From Acanthopleura granulata (taxonomy: Eukaryota > Mollusca > Polyplacophora > Chitonida > Chitonidae): 64,000 nucleotides of DNA. This document shows, one piece after another, positions 63,901-64,000 of this stretch. Each line of letters starts with the position of its first letter. The first letter of the stretch is position 1. A program made the translations under genes and the position numbers. The notes under the pieces were generated by a model that was not told the DNA's origin, ran no database searches, and worked only from the letters and a program-made list of their open reading frames with translations. The stretch is taken from positions 19,599,136-19,663,135 of the forward strand of contig JABBOT010000005.1 of assembly GCA_016165875.1 (NCBI GenBank), in the 5' to 3' direction.

Positions 63901-64000
63901 CAAATTACCAAGGCGTTATAAACAAGCTCAATGTAAATAACCACAAATTTTCCTTAGAAACTGAAGAATTCTTCATACCAAAATGAATGAACGACCAAGG
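60997..64000. other. Upstream flank of Trk, presumed 5' UTR and promoter side
   Basis: No other gene is seen. An A-rich AG tract lies near 61198-61220, a SINE at 63200-63446 and a TGACGTCA palindrome at 63484-63491. I see no convincing TATA box close to exon 1 and cannot place the transcription start. Confidence 0.55.
63200..63446 (+). mobile_element. tRNA-derived SINE
   Basis: It has a diverged box A (TGGCCCAGGCAGAACAGCG), box B (TGAGTTCAAGCTC), CCACGGATGGTCGTAGG, ATAATGCTGGCCATCG and GTGAAATATTCTTGAGTACG. The tail is (ATAATTA)-like rather than AAAT. Confidence 0.8.

Overview
This is a window of animal nuclear DNA, most likely from a mollusc or another lophotrochozoan. The evidence is long AT-rich introns with GT..AG borders, many copies of a tRNA-headed SINE whose 3' body ends in an (AAAT)n tail of a type I know from molluscan genomes, a second molluscan-type SINE, and one 13-exon receptor gene. 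The species cannot be named from the sequence.

The minus strand carries one gene that fills almost the whole window: a Trk (neurotrophin-type) receptor tyrosine kinase, with its start codon at 60996 and its stop codon at 2604. I joined 13 coding exons by hand from splice sites and reading phase. The intron phases are 2,2,2,2,1,1,1,0,1,2,0,0, all junctions agree, and the result is 2595 nt, or 864 residues. The order is signal peptide and N-terminal cysteine cap (exon 1), three leucine-rich repeats on separate exons of 75, 72 and 69 bp (exons 2-4), C-terminal cysteine cap (exon 5), Ig domain 1 (exon 6), Ig domain 2 (exon 7), a Pro/Lys-rich stalk (exon 8), transmembrane and juxtamembrane segment with an NPNY Shc-type site (exon 9), and a complete kinase domain ending in a PLC-gamma-type YLDL tail (exons 10-13). 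Exons 4 and 8 are short, have no start codon, and are easily missed.

Introns hold the rest. Intron 1 (22.9 kb) has tandem repeats, SINEs, foldback elements and a few weak open patches. Intron 2 has a MITE-like inverted repeat beside exon 2. Intron 10 (8.6 kb) has a collapsed Ty3/gypsy-like LTR element with a tRNA-Pro-type primer site and a broken gag. Introns 6 and 9 are the most unusual part: each holds a tandem array whose unit copies the end of the preceding exon together with its 5' splice site. In intron 9 the copies repeat the NPNY-coding segment and carry AATAAA signals, and read-through of exon 9 would give a kinase-less receptor.

The flanks (1-2603 and 60997-64000) contain no gene I can support. 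I see no rRNA, functional tRNA, CRISPR array or bacterial-type operon.
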